This document shows positions 26,273-34,944 of a stretch of 64,000 nucleotides of DNA, piece by piece. The notes under the pieces are model-generated. The model saw only the letters and a program-made list of their open reading frames with translations, made no database searches and was not told the DNA's origin. Every line of letters begins with the position of its first letter. The first letter of the stretch is position 1. The position numbers and the translations under genes are program-made. This DNA comes from Cristatella mucedo (taxonomy: Eukaryota > Bryozoa > Phylactolaemata > Cristatellidae): the NCBI GenBank assembly GCA_009760855.2, contig WPIO01000011.1, positions 8,400,501-8,464,500 on the forward strand. Reading direction: 5' to 3'.

Positions 26273-29200
26273 TCTTAGTTATATATTCATCAACATAGAG
26301 GGGAAATGTCGGGGGGGGGATGTCCTAGGGTCCACGGGAAATGTCAAGGGGGAAACGTCTGGGGGGGATATCCTACATTCGTAAATGCAGCCTAATCTCG
26401 GCCGTGAGCTCTGCCCCACGTGTAGCTAGCCGCAAGATTCTCAAGCAATAAATGTTAGAAATAAGTTGAGGCCAGTCACATGCTACTGAAAAGCTACACC
26501 AGCAGTCACAAATTTTTCAGCACCCCCAGACTGGCGATTTCCGACGGATCTTCTCAGAACTGATGGTGAGTATGTGCACCAAACATGCTAAGAGCAATAC
26601 AGAACTACAGCTGAAATTAAAAGCAAAATAAAATCTGCAACGTCTGACCTCAATCCAAGAAAAACAGAAAAGTGAGTATTTTGGCCTAGAAGTGAAGCAA
26701 GCTTAGGTTCAAATATCATCGAAGTATCATGCAATATTCTGGATCAGCGATTTCCACACAGCAGCCGCACAAGCATGTGGAAAATAAGTAAAGTATAAAT
26801 CAAATATAATCATAATAAATAAGTAAAGCCCTCGTTGCTGGCTCGGTTTTGAGGTTGATGTCGTTCATAGACTACTGGAAGCAGTACCTAGCTTCACTTG
26901 AGGTGTACAAGTTCTAGTAATTTTGTGCTTCGGATGCCGTACAGGGTATACTATCCAAGTAGAAATACCAGTACTTGCAGAAATCATTAGTAAGAAACTA
27001 ACGAGTGGTCTCATTTTGTGTTTCTTTTTTACCTTCTTGGTAAAAAGAAGGCTGGGGAACCTATAAACGGTATGCTTGAATTGATCTGGCAGTCGCTAGG
27101 TAGTCCAGCCAAAACTTGATGCAATGACTGAGGTTAAGCAGATTGCAAAATACTCTAGCAATAGCATTGGCAGCCTTTCCTACAACACCACGATGCTGCT
27201 TAGACCTGCTGTGCATGCTGCAAGCTGGCTCACGGCCACAGGTTTCGGTGTGTGCCGGGCAGAGAAATTTCACAACTGGAGATATGACAAAATAAAACAA
27301 AAAATGACGAGACAGCTCGTCAGTTTGTCTACTCAAGATTTCTACAAAAACTAGAGATTAATACAAAAGGTGAAACCAGGTCTACAACACTCAAGTGAAA
27401 CTAGGGTCCTGCTTTGGGTCGTCCGAGAACGACATCAGCCCAAAACCCAGCCAGCATAAAATAATACACAATTTTAGAATATTCAAGTTACTTGTGTTAC
27501 GCACACGAGTGTGGCAATGATTGATCTCAAATATTACCTGGTTCACCAACAACATCTGGATGCAGCTTTGCAGAGTTTTCGGCAAAAATAGGGACCCTTT
27601 CTCAGGGCTTTTCTTGGGTGGGTGTCATACATTGCCTGCTCACCGAGGCTTCAGTTATCTGTGCAGTTCTCTGTTGCTACTTGCACACATGATAAGCATA
27701 ATTGAAACTATTAATTCCGGATACGACAAAACTTATGGCTGGCTTCAAGCGCACGCAAGTTTTTGCCTGCACGGGAAATTTGCTGAGTCACACTATTGAC
27801 ATATACATCTTAAATCAATTTGCCTCAGGATCTTGTACACAAAACAGAAGCACCTCGATCTTAAGAGTTGTGGTTACTGGGGCACACTGGGCTGAAGATA
27901 CACACATACCAACGCCAAAGTACTAAAACTACTGACGGGTGCTGCAGGCACATCCTCAACAACGCTGGGGCATACACCAGCGGTAAAAAAAAATTCCCCG
28001 AACCCCGAGACTAACATTAAACTATAAAAATAGCACACGGTTTAGGATTTGTGGCATGGATGTGACAGTAGCTAGTTATTTTGGACTCATTTTTATAACG
28101 TTCCTTAGTTCCGTCTATCGGGAAATTCGGCTGGCCAATTTCTGCTCCTGTAACCGAGTCGTCGATATATAGGTAAATGTATCTCGTCACTTCAAACTAT
28201 GTCTGGTCTACGTCTGTGTATTGACAAATGGGACATTTCCAAAACCACGATACTTGCACAAAGAGTAAGACGGCCAGAAATAAACAGTCATCCTCTAACA
28301 ACAACTCAAGGCACATCCAATGAACCATTGCTGGTAATGGTAGGACAGCTACAGAGAATGATCTTCCAAAAACCATCAAGTGGCCACGGAAACTTTCAAA
28401 ACGGCTGCCTTGCACATCAATGGTTCACTTCAAGCATACCAATTCACACCACAGACCAGTTGTACTTGATCTACCGATATGAATCCCATCTTTCGGTTTC
28501 ATTGCGGTAACCTCTAGTTGACTAACACTGCAATTTGTACGGCTTTATAGTACACCTCGGGGCACAATTTGTTTTATTATTTGAAGCTTATGACGACATT
28601 TCGGGGAGCAAGCAACGAAGCAGCAGCAGCAGCAAAGAGCAACAAGGAGCAGCAGCAGCAAAGAGCAGCCAACGAAAGGATTTGCTCAAGTAAGGCAAAG
28701 TCCCGCTCCCGATCGGACCTGCCCAGCAAAAGAGATACAGCCACGAGTTCAGCAACAAGCAATAAGCTCAGCAACAAGAGCTGGCTCTGCATCACAAGGC
28801 CACCGTATTTCTGGGCAAAAGTGGGACCAAGTTAATGGTGTACTGCATACTTGCAAGCACTCGACACGGCGGACAACGGCTCTAGCGGCCGGAAGGAATG
28901 CCGAGCCGCACATGTGACTGGCATCCGCGATGACAGGGACACACAAGAATCGGGTTGCTGGCAAGTCTGCATTTTTGAAGCATGAGGGAAATATCTCTTG
29001 CTATCTGAATTCTTCCGAAAACCGAAGTTCTTGCGAACATCGTATACGGAAACGATACAGCTAAGACCTGTTTATAAAGTTATTGTGATTTGACCGTAGC
29101 ACGTAAGAAATTACGTGCTTATGGACATCTAAACGCTTATCGCTTCGGGCTGCTGGGTCTCCCACGCCGGCGGCTGCCTTAGCTACGCCGGCGGCTAGTA

Positions 29201-32200
29201 ACCTGCTTGTTAATTATTATCGTCAGCAGCTGCTATCGCTTCGTCATCGTAGATCAAATGCATTCCAAGATATTAATGTTATTGCTAAGATTCATGAACT
29301 ATGCATTAACAAAAGAAAAGCACCCCGTAGCTGCCGCCGTGGCAGGAACCACCAGCTCAAACGCGGAACTGCGAGCTGAGTACCTGCTCGTTTAGTATTC
29401 CTAGCATTGTCTCGAACCGCTCAGCACGCCCCCACATGCGTCACCGTAAATCTTAAAATGTTAAACTTAGTGGTCATCAGGCCTGTTGTAACTCCATCGC
29501 CCAGACTTAACTCTTGCCTTTGGAATCCTCGCTCAATGTGCAATAAACCTCTGGTAATAAGCGACCTCATTTCTGAAAATGGTATCGACCTGCTCGCCCT
29601 AACTGAAACCTGGCTGAAATCGATAAACTGCCCGACAATTAAAGACGCTACTCCATCTGGTTTCTCGTTCTTTCACACCCCTAGATCAATCAAAACTGGA
29701 GGTGGAGTTGCTATTATCATGCGCTCGAAATTCAACTTCAAGCCATTTGCAGTACTCTCGAAGCAGTCTTTTGAATCAATTGTCTTGGTCTCACCCGAAA
29801 ACAAGCTACCGATAGTGGCAGTAGTCTATCGCCCACTAGGTACCAAATCCTCCTTTATCTCAGATTTCTCCGATCTCATTTCAATTCTGTGTGCAAGAAA
29901 TCGATCCTTCCTCGTCATGGGTGATTTCAACGTTCACTTTGATAACTTAACTGACGCTTTCAGCACCGAATTTCGTGCATTGACTGACTCATTGTCTCTT
30001 GTGGCTCATGTGCATGGCCCTACCCACATCAAGGGTCACACACTCGACCAGATTTTCTCATATAACTGCACTTTGTCATCACCAATTATTACTAAATCCT
30101 ACTTATCCACATGCAGATCTCATTCAATCTACAGTGTGCCCACATCCTCCTCTAAAATAACCTGTGAATCGCGAAACCTCAAGACCCTTGACATCGGTGC
30201 TGTCCGTGCGAGAATATCTGCTTTGCCTCTGCTGCTCAGTCATCCCTACGATTTGTCATCATTGGTAGATAGCTACAACACGACACTAGCTGACACGCTC
30301 GACGAGTTTGCACCTCTGACAAAGCGCACTGTGCACCCCCGCCCAGACGGCCTATGGTTTACCACAGACATTAAACTAGCCAGGTCTACTAAACGAAAGC
30401 TCGAAAAAGCATACAAAAGATCCGGACTAACTGTCCATCGACAGGCATATGAAGACTACTGTGAGTCGTACCAATCGATCCTAGCAAAGGCCAAGTCTAG
30501 CTTCTATAGAAACATTGTTGAATCACAGATGCACAATCCAAAAATGCTGATGTCGACAATAAACCATCTCCTCAACCGTTCCCAGATTAGCTCCTTACCT
30601 GATGATCCTTGTGATGATCTAGCCAAGATTCTTTGTGCAGAAGATAGACAAGATCAGGGAATCCATCCATGCGATGACAACCTCCCCACAAGAATGCTGT
30701 TCCTCGGTTCCTGGCTGCACCTCAATGTCTGCATTTAAGCAGGTCACTAGTGATCTAGTCCTAAAGTTCGTTTCGCAATCAAAGAAGACAACAAGTCCTC
30801 TGGACCCTATTCCCACTGTCCTGCACCTACATTGCATTGATCTGCTGCTGCCATGCATAACTAACATCATTAATATGTCATTAGCCTAAGGTCATGTCCC
30901 AGCACCTTTCAAAAAAGCTGTAGTCAGGCCTCTTCTCAAGAAAGCTACACTAGACCAAGAGAACTTGAGCAACTACCGCCCAGTCTCCCTTCTACCATTC
31001 CTATCAAAGACACTGGAACGGATCGTGGCAGACCAGCTGAACTCATATATCGAAACCTCACACCTTGCTAGTAAGTTCCAGTCTGGCTTTAGAGCTAATC
31101 ACTCCACAGTCAGCATTGCTTAGGGTATACAACGACCTACTCAGGAATGCAGACATGGGTAGTGTCTCTGCTTGTTTTGCTCGATCTTTCGGCAGCTTTT
31201 GATACCGTCGATCACAAAGTTCTTCTAGAGCGCCTCTCATCTCGCCTGGGCATCACTGGCACTGCTCTGGTTCAGGTCCTATCTCAGTGGGAGACTCCAG
31301 AGTATTGACGTGAATGGACAAAGATCATTTGAAGTACCTCTGAAATATGGAGTACCTCAGGGGTCCGTGCTAGGTCCCGTTCTTTTCAGGGGTCCGTGCT
31401 AGGTCCCGTTCTTTTCATGGTTTATACTCTCCCTCTTGCTGATGTGATTGCCAAGCACAATCTAGTCTTTCACTTCTATGCGGATGACACTCAGTTGTAC
31501 CTTTGCTTTAATCCCTCCCAGCCTTCGAGCACCTCAAATTCTCTCAACTCACTTGCTGCATGTGTTGATGACATCCGCATATAGATGGCAGCAAATTTTC
31601 TAAAACTAAACGATGATAAAACTAACTTACTAGTTATGGGCAAACCCAGTGTGATTCAGAGATTATTGGTTCTGCCAGCATATCTCCAATTGAATCAGCT
31701 CGAAATCTAGGTGTCATATTCCAAAGCGACCTCTCGTTAGACGACCATATCAGCTCCATAGTCAAATCTGCCTATTTTCAGCTTCATAACATTGCAAAAA
31801 TTCAGGCTTGTTTAGATAAGGATACCACGTCCAAGCTGGTCCATGCATTCGTGACATCCCGTCTCGACTTCTGCAACTCACTGCTTACTGGCCTACCAGC
31901 ATGTGCGATCAGGCGATTGCAGCTGGTGCAAAACTCTGAAGCTAGGCTTGTCTGTCGTGAGCATCACAGTTGCCACATTACTCCACTTCTCGCCGACCTG
32001 CACTGGCTACCAGTCAAGCAACGGATTGACTTCAAGGTTTTGTCGCTCACTTTTAGGTCCCTTCATTCTATGGCTCCAGCCTATCTCTCAGGTCTACTCC
32101 CCCATCATGCCAAGCATCGTACCACCTGCTTTTCGGAATCCAACAGTCTACAAATACCTCGTACAAACCTTAAATCCTTTGGAGACCGTGCATTTAGTTC

Positions 32201-33524
32201 GTATGCCCCCAAAGCCTGGAACTCCCTCCCGACCTGCTTCAGAACATCCCCTGACCTGACCACATTTAAAAGGAACTTAAAAACACACCTACTTAGGACA
32301 GCATTTAGTGGGTCCCTGTGATTCGTTCTTCACGTGCTTATGCGTGCTGACACTGTGCATGCTGCCACTAACACATTTGCATGCTGACCCTGTGCATGTC
32401 ACCCTAACCATATTATTCATTTTGTTTGTTTTTCAAGCATGATTTTACTTACCATTCAATTGCATTTCCCTTTGCAGCAAATGTAAACCGCCCAGAAAGA
32501 GATTAAGTTCTCAGGGGGCGCTTTATCAAGTGCATTATTGTTAAGCCTGGCGCCGACCGCCATCCACCAGTTTCCGCTGGCTCTTTCTTTTGATCCTCTT
32601 TGCACCAACGACAAATCGGGTCTTGCGTGTTAACGGGAGCTTGGGTAAACCTGCCGCTGAGCTGGGCCGGCGGTGGCGGAAGTCTCACAGACCCCACCAC
32701 CACCCTGCACTCCAGGACCGGTTGCTTTTGAGCCAAGCAGAAAGAGCATCCTACGGATGTGATAAGACCAAAGCCCCATGAAGGGAAGCCTCGACCTCAC
32801 CAGAGACAGACAGTCATGGGAAGGCCGAAAACGATGCGCCTTGCTATCCTATACCTCCTTCGGGCAGGTCCAAAAAGCCTTTCAGATTAAGCTTGCACTT
32901 TCGTTTTCTGACCGATGTTGTCTTCCAACACAGGACTAGCAGCATTGCAGCGTGCTGGCACGCATAGCACACAACATTCGAATAGTCTACAGTGCCGAAC
33001 TCGCATCCTTTAGTGGCTAGCTCTGCATTGTCAAGCTTGGGTCTGCAGTCTGATCGGCTGGCAACGTCAACTATCTGCCCATTGCTTACATATCGATATA
33101 TATATATACGACGATATCCGACTGGTGTGTCGCTATCGGAGGGGCGGGGAGAGCCGAGGACGGATGCTCAGACTATAGGTGAACATAATTTCCACAGCAG
33201 CAAAAAACCATGATGTATTAGCCACGACTTTCGACAATCAATCTGGCAAGGCAGCTCTCTATCTCTCTCCATCTCTCTCTCAAAAAGCATCACGGGTCAG
33301 GACAAGAAAGCAAGCTGCAGGATGCACCCAGCAGCAGCTGCAGTGCGGCCGCAGCAGGACTGCCACCGCATGCTGCTTTTTCCACGGGGGGGGGGGAGGG
33401 GGTGGGTGCAGTGCGAGTCACACGTGCTTATGTGCTCTGTTACTCGGTGGTAGGCTACACACAGGAGGACACAGTCTGAAAGAGAAGGGTCGGGAAAGAG
33501 AGGAAAGATCGAGGTGGGGAGAAG

Positions 33525-33593
<69 letters not shown>

Positions 33594-34645
33594 CCAGACG
33601 GAAGGACGGACAAGCCCTACATGACATATGCTCACGAGCGCCCTACCAGCTGCCAGCGCTGGAGCAAAGGGGAGGGCGAGGCTAAAGGCAGCATTCGCGA
33701 GGGCACTCCCTCCTCCTCCCATCCTGCAGCTACTGCACTGCATCCATCCCGTGCCGCGAGTGATTTCGCTTGCAGGTCCGATCTGCTTGCGGTTGCTCGC
33801 CAGTCAAGTAACAAGAGGCGAAGGAAAAATGCAACCGGCAGGACAGCTGAGGCGTCCCGGCTCATTGAGGTGCACGACACTTCGCTCGCACCGCCACGGG
33901 CGAACACACATGCGGAGGTCCACAAGCTCAGCCCTTCCACAGGCACGAAACTCGGTTGCGGGTAATTTTCGATGCAAGCAGCCCGCAGGCGGCACACGAC
34001 CGGCTAGCGGGCCGCTGCCGGTCCAACCCCCCCCCCCCCCGACGTCATCTGGTGACATGGGTGAACCGCTCACTGTTCGCACTATTTATAGCATTACTTC
34101 ATTAGACGGACATCGAAGGGCTCACGGCAGTGCGGCGAGATAAATTGGTGCGCCCGATCGCCTGGACACGTGGCGCGACTTCCCTTCGCAGCCGATCGAG
34201 CACGGCCGGCCGGATAACGGCGGTCGGACGGAGACCCCCTTCCCGCCGAGTGATCTTTTCGCTTCCGCCCAACGCATGCTTCCGGCGGTACCTCGCGTCG
34301 CGACCGCCAACGGGGCATTATCGACGTGGAGCGGTCGCTGCCGGTCGGTGCAGACGCAGCATGTCAGTAGAGTGCCACGATACACACAAAAAAGATACCA
34401 TTAGCCACGCCTTTTAGCTTATTGGCGCAAAGGTACGCAGAGACACTGCAAGGGCAACAGCAGGAAAGGGCAAATGATGAAATCCCGGCCCCAGTAGTGT
34501 GGCACTCACGTTTCCTCCACTCCGTGTCGGCGGCAACGACGTCGTCGACAATTTTAACATCCTTGAATCGCTTCCGCTGAGTCTCCCTTATTTTTTCGAC
34601 GCACCCGCCTTTGTCGTCCCTAAACAGTTCAATATCCAAGACCAT
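12283..34645 (-). CDS. SARS1: Cytosolic seryl-tRNA synthetase, complete 11-exon gene
   Basis: The product charges tRNA-Ser with serine in the cytosol and also charges tRNA-Sec. Coding exons in transcript order are 34645-34510, 22456-22386, 22291-22211, 22094-21936, 21749-21603, 19742-19587, 17426-17208, 17070-16941, 16715-16558, 13308-13179 and 12410-12283. All splice phases agree. The total is 1515 nt, or 504 residues plus TAA; human SerRS has 514. Residues 1 to about 140 form the tRNA-binding coiled-coil arm, and the class II catalytic core follows. Visible signatures are the TSE loop (271-273), motif 2 FRQE (301-304), the [18 protein letters not shown] block in exon 9, and the motif 3 arginine near residue 435. 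The start is the ATG opening the conserved [15 protein letters not shown]-terminus. Introns 4 and 8 use GC donors. Intron 1 is 12 kb and full of LINEs. The C-terminus stops soon after a lysine-rich KQEKKGK stretch, shorter than in vertebrates. Identification is by recognition of the family; the spliced reading frame is seen directly. Confidence 0.97.
13179..13308 (-). CDS. SARS1: SARS1 coding exon 10 (motif 3)
   Basis: Codes [20 protein letters not shown] through RAWMPD, with class II motif 3 and its arginine. The acceptor is GGTTTAG. The donor is A|GTAAGC (phase 1), which with exon 11 makes a lysine codon. Confidence 0.97.
13921..14269 (+). mobile_element. LINE family 1 3' end
   Basis: Starts inside the last RT codons ([14 protein letters not shown] frame), followed by 3'UTR, tail core and ATT run. 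Lies in SARS1 intron 9, antisense to the gene. Confidence 0.93.
14416..14550 (+). mobile_element. SINE-B copy
   Basis: tRNA-like head with B box gggctcgagtcctgc, then caattctttattgcc and the SINE-B body. In SARS1 intron 9. Confidence 0.65.
14693..14845 (+). mobile_element. SINE-A copy
   Basis: tRNA-like head (ttaaggtgcttgcc..., B box gggctcgagccctg) joined to a LINE family 1-like tail (gttctcttagggcactgcaa). Confidence 0.7.
15014..15180 (+). mobile_element. SINE-B copy
   Basis: A-box-like tagcatagtggtaagg and B-box gggctcgagtcctg, followed by the SINE-B body (aaggctctgctgacact). In SARS1 intron 9. Confidence 0.7.
16558..16715 (-). CDS. SARS1: SARS1 coding exon 9
   Basis: Codes [19 protein letters not shown], then [18 protein letters not shown], then [11 protein letters not shown], the ATP- and serine-binding part of the core. 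The acceptor is TTTCCAG; the donor is CAG|GTACGA, phase 0. Confidence 0.98.
16941..17070 (-). CDS. SARS1: SARS1 coding exon 8 (GC donor)
   Basis: 43 codons plus one base, [15 protein letters not shown] to [11 protein letters not shown]. It ends at TCAG|GCAAGT, a strong match to the GC-AG donor type. Phase 1 joins to exon 9 and gives S-G-A-L-N-N-A-A. The acceptor is AATCTCAG. Confidence 0.95.
17208..17426 (-). CDS. SARS1: SARS1 coding exon 7 (motif 2)
   Basis: 73 codons with [21 protein letters not shown] and [17 protein letters not shown], i.e. the TSE serine-binding loop and class II motif 2. The acceptor is ACACTAG; the donor is AAG|GTAGCT, phase 0. Confidence 0.98.
18010..18560 (+). mobile_element. 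Old LINE family 1 split by SINE-B
   Basis: Decayed RT C-terminus ([21 protein letters not shown]) at 18010-18160 resumes at about 18345 (cgggctccccatcaagcagt). SINE-B at 18163-18325 interrupts it. In SARS1 intron 6. Confidence 0.65.
18163..18325 (+). mobile_element. SINE-B inserted in LINE
   Basis: B box gggttcgagtcctgc, ctttattgcc, body, and ctgtataaatgaggctgtac near the end. Younger than the LINE it interrupts. Confidence 0.65.
19223..19282. repeat. 20-bp minisatellite, 3 units
   Basis: Three 20-bp units sharing the core tagcacacagc, in SARS1 intron 6. Confidence 0.85.
19587..19742 (-). CDS. SARS1: SARS1 coding exon 6
   Basis: 52 codons from [10 protein letters not shown] through [19 protein letters not shown] to FDEELYK, the motif 1 strand and dimer-interface region, which is almost invariant in animal SerRS. 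The acceptor is TTCTTCAAG; the donor is AAG|GTATAA. Confidence 0.97.
20325..20420 (-). other. tRNA-like sequence, possible SINE head
   Basis: The minus strand has a good B box (ggttcgatacc) and stem-like pairing around it, but no convincing A box or full cloverleaf. Confidence 0.25.
20661..20775 (-). mobile_element. LINE family 1-type 3' tail, degenerate
   Basis: Reverse complement of the tail with an AAT-rich end (aataataatactaacaat, then gtaccctacgaaaaccacat). In SARS1 intron 5. Confidence 0.45.
21603..21749 (-). CDS. SARS1: SARS1 coding exon 5
   Basis: 49 codons containing the conserved RKKYSHVDL segment and ending SGSRGYFLK at the motif 1 region of the class II core. The acceptor is ATTACAG; the donor is AAG|GTATTA, phase 0. 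Confidence 0.96.
21936..22094 (-). CDS. SARS1: SARS1 coding exon 4 (GC donor)
   Basis: 53 codons running from [12 protein letters not shown] to [17 protein letters not shown], the second arm helix and its return to the core. The only phase-consistent donor is GAG|GCGAGT. The next exon starts with GAT in phase 0, so a GC-AG intron is required. The nearby GT alternatives give wrong phases. Confidence 0.94.
22211..22291 (-). CDS. SARS1: SARS1 coding exon 3
   Basis: 27 codons beginning KKEAAGVDD, the variable linker between the two long helices of the arm. The acceptor is TTTGTAG and the donor GAG|GTCAGT. It lies between introns of only 94 and 116 bp, in contrast to intron 1. Confidence 0.93.
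22386..22456 (-). CDS. SARS1: SARS1 coding exon 2
   Basis: This 71-nt exon follows the 12-kb intron 1. It codes [19 protein letters not shown] and EKMK in the coiled-coil arm, which match conserved SerRS sequence. The acceptor is TTTTGCAG; the donor is AAG|GTCTGT, phase 0. Confidence 0.95.
22950..23530 (-). mobile_element. LINE family 1 3' part with (TG)n
   Basis: The minus strand codes a decayed RT C-terminus ([31 protein letters not shown]). The tail lies at its low-coordinate end. A pure TG run at 23431-23452 interrupts the RT region. In SARS1 intron 1. Confidence 0.85.
23546..23600 (+). mobile_element. LINE/SINE tail fragment
   Basis: gagattaagttctctcggggtgc followed by a TTATTATTACTATTACT end, opposite in orientation to the copy before it. 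Confidence 0.5.
24035..25340 (-). mobile_element. LINE family 2 copy split by SINE-B
   Basis: In minus orientation the element runs from RT palm ([33 protein letters not shown] near 25200-25320) through the thumb ([20 protein letters not shown]) to the family 2 tail at 24035. SINE-B interrupts it at 24693-24880. Several frame breaks. In SARS1 intron 1. Confidence 0.9.
24693..24880 (-). mobile_element. SINE-B inserted in LINE family 2
   Basis: Minus orientation: ggtgagccgtgatggcacac head, B box gggttcgattcctg, body, and ctgtttaagcagc before a short T run. The flanking LINE sequence matches the uninterrupted copy at 52580-52610, so the insertion point is clear. Confidence 0.88.
26175..26271. 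repeat. Compound microsatellite (GAGT)n and (GT)n
   Basis: CACACA/TGTG, then about ten GAGT units, then a long pure GT run. In SARS1 intron 1. Confidence 0.95.
28617..28675 (+). repeat. Interrupted CAG-rich repeat
   Basis: Repeated cagcagcag words separated by aaagagcaac. It could translate as poly-Ala/Gln, but no gene is supported. Confidence 0.7.
29458..30738 (+). pseudogene. LINE endonuclease frame
   Basis: An apurinic/apyrimidinic-type endonuclease that would nick target DNA to prime reverse transcription. Motifs in order: [16 protein letters not shown] with the catalytic Glu, GGGVAII, VYRPL, MGDFNVH and HTLDQIF. The usual C-terminal S-D-H reads R-S-H here, so the Asp of the triad is missing. 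The frame leaves the true one near 30636 because of a deletion compared with 46960-46990. The last ~30 residues are out of frame. Confidence 0.9.
31359..31416 (+). repeat. 29-bp tandem duplication in LINE RT
   Basis: aggggtccgtgctaggtccc plus nine bases, present twice in perfect copies (31359-31387, 31388-31416) and once in the 10-kb and 47-kb copies. It shifts the frame just before the YADD box. Confidence 0.97.
33527..33590 (+). repeat. (AG)n microsatellite
   Basis: About 64 bp of pure AG in a purine-rich context in SARS1 intron 1. The flanks show no LINE tail, unlike the run at 11.6 kb. Confidence 0.95.
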
Positions 34646-34800
34646 TCTTGGAGAGGCCACGAGCCCGCGCGAGACGTCCGAAAGGAAGCGGAAACACGAG
34701 GTACCGGACATGCGCCCCGCCGTCTTTGCCCGCTAACGCTCGATGACGCGATCGCGATATTTGTTATCTCAGCTCGCTGCGAAGCCCTCACTCAAATCGC
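33600..34800. promoter_or_regulatory. CpG-rich block around SARS1 exon 1
   Basis: The segment is clearly richer in G+C and CpG than its surroundings, densest at about 34120-34350. It covers SARS1 exon 1, the first part of intron 1 and the immediate upstream DNA, as expected of a TATA-less housekeeping promoter. It contains a C14 run at 34027-34040. That it is a promoter is inferred. Confidence 0.5.
34510..34645 (-). CDS. SARS1: SARS1 coding exon 1
   Basis: Codes residues 1-45 plus one base, starting [14 protein letters not shown] and ending TEWRK, the N-terminal tRNA-binding arm. The donor is C|GTGAGT (phase 1), and it joins exon 2 in frame to give a leucine codon. Transcription may start just above 34645; no TATA box is evident and the flanks are CpG-rich. 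Confidence 0.95.
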
Positions 34801-34811
34801 GGTAGACGAGC

Positions 34812-34940
34812 CTTAATGGGTATCACAACCGCTTGCAGTTGGCAACAAAGGAGCACCCACTGCAGGATTCAAACCCGAGGTCGTGAAGACCGAGGTCGTG
34901 AAGAGCGAGCACCTACCTCCTGGGCTAGTACAGACCATAG
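34812..34940 (-). mobile_element. SINE-B just upstream of SARS1
   Basis: Minus orientation: tRNA-like head (gcccaggaggtaggtgctcg, B box gggtttgaatcctg), then the body gttgccaactgcaagcggtt. It ends about 170 bp upstream of the SARS1 start codon, in the same orientation. Confidence 0.75.
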
Positions 34941-34944
34941 CATC

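Larger units (their letters stand above)
25345..29125. other. SARS1 intron 1 interior, mostly unassigned
   Basis: No exon recognised. It holds a compound microsatellite (26175-26271), G-rich repeats (26310-26375), an interrupted CAG/AAG-rich patch (28617-28675) and a G+C-rich patch near 25900-26060. Confidence 0.5.
29130..32545 (+). mobile_element. Near-full-length LINE family 1 (CR1/L2-like)
   Basis: A G+C-rich leader with acgccggcggct twice is followed by an endonuclease frame from the ATG at 29458, an RT region, 3'UTR, tail core and a short ATT end. It lies in SARS1 intron 1, antisense to the gene. RT is broken: a deletion near 30636 compared with the 47-kb copy, an in-frame TAA at 30887, loss of two bases near 31112, and a 29-bp tandem duplication at 31359-31416. 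The 5' boundary is approximate. Classification rests on the EN plus YADD RT and the (ATT)n 3' end instead of poly(A). Confidence 0.93.

Noticed and set aside
28569-28835. Open frame rich in Ala/Gln/Ser/Lys
   Set aside because: It is produced by the interrupted CAG repeat, is open on both strands and has no recognisable domain.
33297-33743. Long open frames on both strands near 33.5 kb (poly Arg-Glu or Ser-Leu)
   Set aside because: They are created by the (AG)n microsatellite and CpG-rich flanks in SARS1 intron 1, not by a gene.
34122-34417. Several overlapping open frames in the CpG-rich block
   Set aside because: G+C-rich DNA has few stops. The block lies in SARS1 intron 1 and the frames overlap in all phases.
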